Shown here: one piece after another, positions 58,617 to 64,000 of the stretch
Position numbering within the stretch: the first letter of the stretch is position 1
How the letters are laid out: every line of letters starts with the position of its first letter
From: Hemibagrus wyckioides
Lineage: Eukaryota > Chordata > Actinopteri > Siluriformes > Bagridae
DNA: 64,000 nucleotides
Direction of reading: 5' to 3'
Assembly (NCBI RefSeq): GCF_019097595.1
Contig: NC_080734.1
Coordinates: 16,946,892 to 17,010,891 of the forward strand
The notes under the pieces: model-generated
Databases searched by the model: none
What the model saw: the letters and a program-made list of their open reading frames with translations, nothing else
What the model was told of the DNA's origin: nothing
Position numbers and translations under genes: made by a program

Positions 58617-58646
58617 AAATATAAATATATAAATATATAAATATAA
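58617..58646. repeat. (AATATATAA)n AT-rich tract
   Basis: About three to four units of an ATAAATAT-type motif. Confidence 0.8.
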
Positions 58647-58649
58647 GTT

Positions 58650-59570
58650 CCCAGGATGAGAAGATTTCCTAGATATATGTAGATATATGCTATATACAAT
58701 TTTTTTCCCCAGTGAACAATAAACCCCTCCCTTACATAACCTAATGGCTTTGGACACTTTGCTACACGCCGCACGTGTTCTTTTATGAGACGTGGAACAC
58801 GCATATGCAGCTTGGATTCGGACTCTTGTGTGATTTGGCATGAAGGACAAACCCAGCTCACAGTATACAGCAGAACTCACACGTCAAGTCCTTCTCTATC
58901 TCCTCCTGCAGATCGATTTCCATTTGTCTTCAGCTCAGCATGTCGGGTATGTACGTTCTTGAATCACTTACGGCCTTCCCATACCATCTTCCTCTAGGTT
59001 ATGCAATCGTTTGCTATTTCTTCCTGGTTATTGACGTCAATACTTACGCCTTTCAGGTTTTTTGCGATGCGATCATGATATAGCCTTCCTTGGCTTCCTG
59101 ATCTTGAGTGCCTGCCAATCTTCAGTTCACCATACAAGGCCTCTGTTTTACTCCATGTGCATAACACACCCTTCCCATCACATGTGATTCCTGAATCGGA
59201 GAAATCAGACCGGCTTTTTTCGATCACAAACCAGTTTATGTTGTTTTCTCAAGACAAAAATGCTTCCTTCAAACAAAGTAGCAAGTGTCTCGTATGAAGA
59301 TCAGATGTCAAAACAAAAGGGAAAAAAACAGTGGTCAGTGGACACTAACAGAAATGTCTTCATTTTAAGCATACGAGTAAAAAAAAAAAAAAGAAAAAAA
59401 AAGAAGAGTAGAGACAGAAGAGAGACAGCGGGTTGAGTCTGTATTTGTGTGGGACTGTAGTTCAACTGGTTCAGCAAGGATAAACAGAAGAGGGGAAAAA
59501 ATCCACCCGAAACTCACCTTGGACTGCATGGGGTGAAATACCAACCTGTGTGGTATGAACACACACATGT
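58650..59570. other. Unassigned sequence
   Basis: An A-rich stretch at 59380-59404. No gene recognised; openings at 58596-58880 and 58994-59227 (minus) carry no domain. Confidence 0.4.
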
Positions 59571-59573
59571 ACA

Positions 59574-59578
<5 letters not shown>

Positions 59579-59620
<42 letters not shown>
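59579..59620. repeat. Compound (AC)n(AG)n microsatellite
   Basis: AC run followed directly by AG run. Confidence 0.93.
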
Positions 59621-59723
59621 TTTGGCTTATGCTCAAATTGTCCTATGTGACACTGCGTTAACAATGATTAATGATAAACTTAAGAGGCACATTCCTGACA
59701 TGTACTCAATAATTGTAAATGCT

Positions 59724-59756
59724 ACACACACACACACACACCTACACACACACCTA
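59724..59756. repeat. (CA)n microsatellite
   Basis: CA run with a CCTA interruption. Confidence 0.88.
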
Positions 59757-59759
59757 CTT

Positions 59760-60335
59760 AAACACACCACCACGCAAACTCAATCACACTCTAAATTACA
59801 GAGATAAAATGTGCCAAAGGTTATGAGAGAATAGATTGGACAGCATTCTAGGCGATCTCAGACCACCATCACCACCTGCTCACCTTTCTTTCATTTCAGT
59901 CCAAGTACAAAAAAAAAGGGGGGAGCTTTTGTCTTTCTTTAACCTAACCTTTAATTTTTGTTATATTTTTCTAAGCCCAGTTGCTTAGCAGGGTTACAAC
60001 AATCTCCTTCGTTTTGTGATGCAAATCTTTACAGAAAGTCCCCATGCTGCCATACAATCTCTCTCTGCTTCCTGTTTACATCAGTGACATTTACATGGAA
60101 TTGGTTCTGGATGCAATAAAGTGAACAGCAGAATGGCTCAATTGTCTTAAACTGGAGTGACAGGTGAGACGGATGTCTTCACATACATCTAGATGTGTGT
60201 AAAGTCTAATGTGCTGGCTGATAACAAGATGGTCTTTCATAAAGCCATCACATTCCAGCAGATTATCACTCACACCAAGAACCAGACCAGCATACGATTT
60301 AGCCAGCTTTATCATTACTCGGTCTCTTTGATTTT
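59760..60335. other. Unassigned sequence
   Basis: No clear feature. Part of it may belong to the LINE relic that follows. Confidence 0.35.
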
Positions 60336-60340
60336 TCTCT

Positions 60341-60446
60341 GTTCCGGCAGCTGAGTGGTGGCATGAACTTCCTACAGAGTCTGAACTCTGAGTCACTAGC
60401 TGTCTTCAAACGTAAGAAGTACCTCTTCCTGGAAAACTTGAACTAG
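60341..60446 (+). pseudogene. LINE ORF2 C-terminal relic
   Basis: Translation gives VPAAEWWHELPTESEL in one frame and then, after a one-base shift, ESLAVFKRKKYLFLENLN followed by TAG (stop ends at 60446). The W..LP...S...FK...K..LF pattern is the usual C-terminal end of certain fish LINE reverse transcriptase polyproteins. No catalytic domain is attached and the frame is broken. The match is to a general pattern, so moderate confidence only. Confidence 0.45.
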
Positions 60447-60449
60447 CAA

Positions 60450-60975
60450 ACAGAGATTCAGTCAGTGACCTAATGAACATCATCACATCATCAACGCATT
60501 TATTGATAAAAACAAGTCTGTAGGTTGTTCAAAATCAGGGCATCTGCAAAATGTCATGGATGTAAATGTAATCGATTCTCAGCATCAAATTTAGCTGGTA
60601 ACACAGTGACGTTGAACAGGAAGAAGTGATTACTGGAAATCAGTGATGGAATGAATGACGGAATAAATTTATCTTGAGATATGTTGTTTTGTCCAGGTGA
60701 GAAAATAAACAGGAAATGAAATCTAGAGCAAGAGCCAGTAGTCTAATAAGAACAACTATCCTCTTGTATTCATCCCACTGTATTTCATCAGTTTCATATG
60801 CTGCATTTTTTATATTTGATCTATTTATTTTTTTAATTAAGTAATGCCGCTTTATTTCATTTGATACTGTGTTTTGCACAGCTTCATCCGCTTCATCTTA
60901 TTTTATTTTTTATCCCTCTTTTCTAATCAATTTTCATTTTATTTTATTGTATTTTTTTTTAATCCTCATTTTTGA
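60450..60975. other. Unassigned sequence with T-rich right end
   Basis: TTTTATTTTA low-complexity sequence at 60898-60965. No gene recognised. Confidence 0.45.
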
Positions 60976-60981
60976 CCCTAA

Positions 60982-61236
60982 GGGGCAGTGGTGGCTCAAG
61001 TGGTTAAGGCTGTGGGCCGTTGACCGGAAGATCAGGGGTTCAAGCCCCAGCACCGCCAAGTTACCACTGTTGGGCCCTTGAGCAAGGCCCTTAACCCTCC
61101 CTGCTCCAGGGGCACCGTATCATGGCTGACCCTGCGCTCTGACCCCAACCTCCAAGGATGGGATATGCGAAGAAAGAATTTCACTGTGCTGTAATGTATA
61201 TGTGACAAATAAAGGCTGTTTCATTTCATTTAATGA
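60982..61236 (+). mobile_element. tRNA-type SINE, nearly complete copy
   Basis: The head GGGGCAGTGGTGGCTCAAGT then GGTTAAGGCTGTGGG holds an A-box-like segment. GGGGTTCAAGCCCC (61035-61048) is a strong B-box. The body follows with TGTTGGGCCCTTGAGCAAGG, CCCTTAACCCTCCCTGCTCC and ATCATGGCTGACCCTGCGCT, and the tail is TTTCACTGTGCTGTAATGTA with GTGACAAATAAAGGC. It ends in short TTTCATTTCATT repeats. This is the best-preserved copy of the family in the window and the reference for the copies at 7884 and 49066. Confidence 0.88.
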
Positions 61237-61280
61237 CATGTCTTATTTATTGTTTATAAAACAGACGGTTGAAAAAAAGT

Positions 61281-61330
61281 ATTTCACGGCACGCTGTACT
61301 GTATATGTGGCCAATAAAATAGAAATTTGA
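61281..61330 (+). mobile_element. SINE tail fragment
   Basis: CACGCTGTACTGTATATGTG then GCCAATAAAATAG resembles the tail of the SINE just upstream. A short second tail. Confidence 0.5.
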
Positions 61331-61334
61331 ATAA

Positions 61335-61685
61335 TCTGTGCCGAGCACACTCATTAGTGTTGAGCCCAAGAGTTTCACTCCTTTATTACCAGTGCAGAGT
61401 AACAGTGTAAACATAACAACGCTACAGTAGTGCAGCTTAACTAGATTTGTGTTATTGTTAATAATATAGACAACATAGAGCATTGAAGCATGTCAGACTG
61501 ATCGTGTCATTAATCGTTTGCTCACTGACTGACTTTTTGTTCTGTAGGTAGTTTCCTCCAAGCAACCTGAGTGGTCAGGATATAAAAAGTGTTTGGTATC
61601 ACTCGGGTGCTTTCTGAAAAGTTTTCTGAGCAACAGTTAGTATTGGTCGAGGACAGAGAGGGAAGAAGTGAAACACCACTTGTGA
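61335..61685. other. Unassigned sequence
   Basis: No recognised feature. Confidence 0.4.
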
Positions 61686-61691
61686 AAGGAG

Positions 61692-61709
61692 AAAGAGAGA
61701 GAGAGAGAG
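61692..61709. repeat. Short (GA)n
   Basis: About nine GA units. Confidence 0.8.
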
Positions 61710-61796
61710 TTGTTTTTTGCGAGACTGAGAGAAACTGTTATTGTGTTTTTCTTTATTTTAAACAGCTAAGATATTTCCTAATGGAAAAACACTATA

Positions 61797-61799
<3 letters not shown>

Positions 61800-61833
<34 letters not shown>

Positions 61834-61865
61834 CCTTGCACACACAAACACACACACAAACACAA
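61800..61865. repeat. Compound (CT)n ... (CA)n tract
   Basis: CT run at 61800-61829, then CTCCCTTG, then interrupted CA units to 61865. Confidence 0.92.
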
Positions 61866-61963
61866 AAGTGATTGCAAAAGTGTACATTTAACTGCTAAAA
61901 TAGTTCTTTACATTTATTTTTCACACATCATACAATCTTTATGGGAAAGCATGTATGTATGCG

Positions 61964-61995
<32 letters not shown>

Positions 61996-62047
61996 CAAAC
62001 ACACACACAAACACACACACAAAAACACACACACACACACACACACA
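61964..62047. repeat. Long interrupted (CA)n microsatellite
   Basis: CA runs separated by regularly spaced CAAACA interruptions. Confidence 0.93.
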
Positions 62048-62108
62048 AACCATCTCTGTGCTGGAGAGCTCCTCAGAGCGCATCTGTCAAGGTCAGCAGT
62101 GAAGAGAG

Positions 62109-62133
62109 TGAGAGAGAGAGAGAGAGAGAGAGA
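62109..62133. repeat. (GA)n microsatellite
   Basis: Perfect GA run. Confidence 0.93.
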
Positions 62134-62350
62134 ATGGACGGAATGGAGGAGGAGGAAAAGAACATTATGCCCTCTGATTTTTACAACCCAAAGCTTTATG
62201 GCACGCAAAAAGAGTGAACATTTCAGCAGCAATAAAAAATGTTCCAATTAAAGAATGCCTTTTATTTATACCAGAGCCTGGCTTTTACAAATGATTCTAA
62301 AAAACACAGCGGGACTCAGTAAGTCGGGAAAAAACACAGGTAAAAACACA

Positions 62351-62351
62351 A

Positions 62352-62425
<74 letters not shown>
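62351..62425. repeat. (CTTT)n microsatellite
   Basis: About 18-19 perfect CTTT units; all pyrimidine on the plus strand. Confidence 0.97.
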
Positions 62426-62429
62426 ATAT

Positions 62430-62725
62430 ATTCTACATATATTTACAATTCTGTTTAAAAAAGTGTGCTGGTTTTCTGGTTTGAATCTCTGCATGGACCT
62501 GACACTATTAAATAAAAAGACATGTCAGAAACACACTGAACTGTGTTGTGGTGCAGAGCCGTGTGAAAGTAGAGAAACCAGGTGATAAACATCAGCCCCC
62601 TAAACCACCACAACTCCCCCTGCCTTAAATGTTATGAACATTGCTCTAATGAAGAACTGTAGAGGCTGATATATTCTGCATGGAGAGATAGTAATGCAAG
62701 CACATTTATTTTTAAAGCACATTCA
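62430..62725. other. Unassigned sequence
   Basis: No recognised feature. Confidence 0.4.
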
Positions 62726-62730
62726 AACCT

Positions 62731-62802
62731 AACACACACACACATACACACACACACACACATACAAACCTACACACACACACATACAAACACACACACA
62801 CA
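62731..62802. repeat. Interrupted (CA)n microsatellite
   Basis: CA runs separated by TACA and TACAAACC interruptions. Confidence 0.92.
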
Positions 62803-62804
62803 GA

Positions 62805-63105
62805 TAAGAGTCTCTTCACCTGGCTGCTCCTGAACCTCACTTCATTAATACACCCTAATTCAGTGGCCCAAAATCAGCAATACACAGATTGACCAAACTA
62901 CAGACTCACTGTGGCCATCGAGATGGGCTGCTTTAAGAAGTCATGGGTGCCACGTGACGAGAGAGGGTCAGCAGGGCAACAGCAATGGTGTCGAGACAGA
63001 GCTGTGCTTTCTAATCAGTGTAACAATTTCAAAGACTTGCATGAAATACATTTTGTGAAATCTCTCAACAGGCCAACTCTGACAAACTTCTCATCCTGTC
63101 CTTCC
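62805..63105. other. Unassigned sequence
   Basis: No recognised feature. Confidence 0.4.
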
Positions 63106-63110
63106 AAATT

Positions 63111-63146
63111 ACACACACAAACACACACACACACACACACACACAG
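63111..63146. repeat. (CA)n microsatellite
   Basis: CA run with one AA interruption. Confidence 0.93.
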
Positions 63147-63181
63147 AGCTATGGTTGAGACAGAGACACAGAGAAAGTAAA

Positions 63182-63183
<2 letters not shown>

Positions 63184-63218
<35 letters not shown>
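63184..63218. repeat. (GA)n microsatellite
   Basis: Perfect GA run, then GGGGGAG. Confidence 0.95.
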
Positions 63219-63220
<2 letters not shown>

Positions 63221-63484
63221 GAGAAACCACTTGAGTGTGAGTGTGTGCTGAGTGAAAACACTGCACACCTCAGCAGTGTTTTCAAGTTCACTACCACCGG
63301 ACAAAGACACCATTCTAGTGACAAGAAGAAGAAAAAATTAGGGGGGGGGGGTTTGACAACAAGAGAACTTTCCAGATGATTGGAGCCTAGAACTGGAATT
63401 TCGATAGAAGGTGCTACATAGCTCTAAATATTTGTTGTTTCAGTTGGCATGGCAACCAATGCTGGGCCAAGCAATTTGACAACG

Positions 63485-63487
<3 letters not shown>

Positions 63488-63524
<37 letters not shown>
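63488..63524. repeat. (CT)n microsatellite
   Basis: Perfect CT run, complementary in sense to the GA run at 63184. Confidence 0.95.
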
Positions 63525-63526
<2 letters not shown>

Positions 63527-63529
63527 GTA

Positions 63530-63945
63530 ATAAAGACACACTGACATGCTGCTTGTCAGCCACGCTGAAGTGAAAGAAGTAAACACAATATCCATCACTC
63601 AAATATTCACCACATCTCCCCCTCCTTTCTTTTTCTTTTCTTTTTTTTGGAAAATTTATGTACTCTAAGACGTGTACATACATCGCACACACAAACCCAA
63701 AATTGAGAGAAACAGAACACAAGCCCTTTTCAGAGTAAGCGTGAATATAAACTTTTCTGATCACATCAATTGTGATATTTAAAAAAAAAAAAAAAATGTT
63801 ATCGCATTAAAGTTCAACTTATCTATCTTATCTTGTCTAAAAATCTGTGCCGATCAATATTAAATACAAACTACATTACCCAAGACATTCGATCCGGTAA
63901 GGCAGCATGAAATGTGCTCTTCTTTGGGCTTAAGTAACAGGCAGC
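63530..63945. other. Unassigned sequence
   Basis: An A run at 63780-63796 followed by TTATCTATCTTATCTTGTCT. No gene recognised. Confidence 0.4.
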
Positions 63946-63947
63946 CT

Positions 63948-63965
63948 GTGTGTGTGTGTGTGTGT
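63948..63965. repeat. Short (TG)n
   Basis: About nine TG units. Confidence 0.8.
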
Positions 63966-64000
63966 TTAAGAGGTCTCTGGTCTGGTGATAGCGCAGGTCT

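Noticed and set aside
61010..61075. tRNA-like A- and B-boxes
   Set aside because: Part of a SINE with a body and tail; no tRNA cloverleaf could be completed.

Overview
The window reads as non-coding DNA from a bony fish, most likely an otophysan such as a catfish. That rests on the repeats: DANA/Mermaid-type SINE bodies, a tRNA-headed SINE family, a decayed Tc1-like transposase, a Rex/L2-like LINE tail, small terminal-inverted-repeat elements, very abundant CA/GA microsatellites and AT-rich unique sequence. Family names are from memory; no database was searched.

I find no protein-coding gene, exon series, rRNA, tRNA gene or CRISPR array. The longest open frame on either strand is 190 codons (19222-19794, minus) and lies largely across a SINE. 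Other long frames are microsatellite read-through or random openings. The window is either intergenic or inside a very large intron.

Layout: 0-7 kb is unique sequence with CA/GA repeats, one SINE (5.8-6.1 kb) and one half of a dispersed repeat pair (0.65-1.1 kb, partner at 45.3-45.8 kb). At 7.3-8.2 kb a Tc1-like transposase relic abuts a SINE that has been split by a LINE tail ending in GATA repeats. From 10 to 20 kb there are four degenerate SINEs and a 500-bp non-autonomous transposon (15.9 kb). From 20 to 36 kb the sequence is mostly unassigned, with TA, CTAT and TTA arrays and a candidate regulatory or LTR-like block at 31.0-31.3 kb. At 36.9-38.5 kb there is a local duplication and a minus-strand LINE 3' end with a long GATA tail. 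A dense microsatellite cluster occupies 40.3-44.5 kb, including a near-perfect 29-bp hairpin at 43.8 kb. From 45 to 55.7 kb there are LINE and SINE fragments, three more pieces of the 500-bp transposon family, a complete 117-bp MITE, a TGGCC-rich inverted-repeat element and a 41-bp minisatellite. From 56 to 64 kb there are possible conserved non-coding blocks, a LINE C-terminal relic, an almost complete tRNA-type SINE (61 kb) and a second microsatellite cluster (61.7-63.5 kb).

Nothing here acts as a gene set. The content is transposable-element decay, microsatellite growth (partly seeded by SINE and LINE ends), and a few stretches whose composition hints at regulatory constraint.
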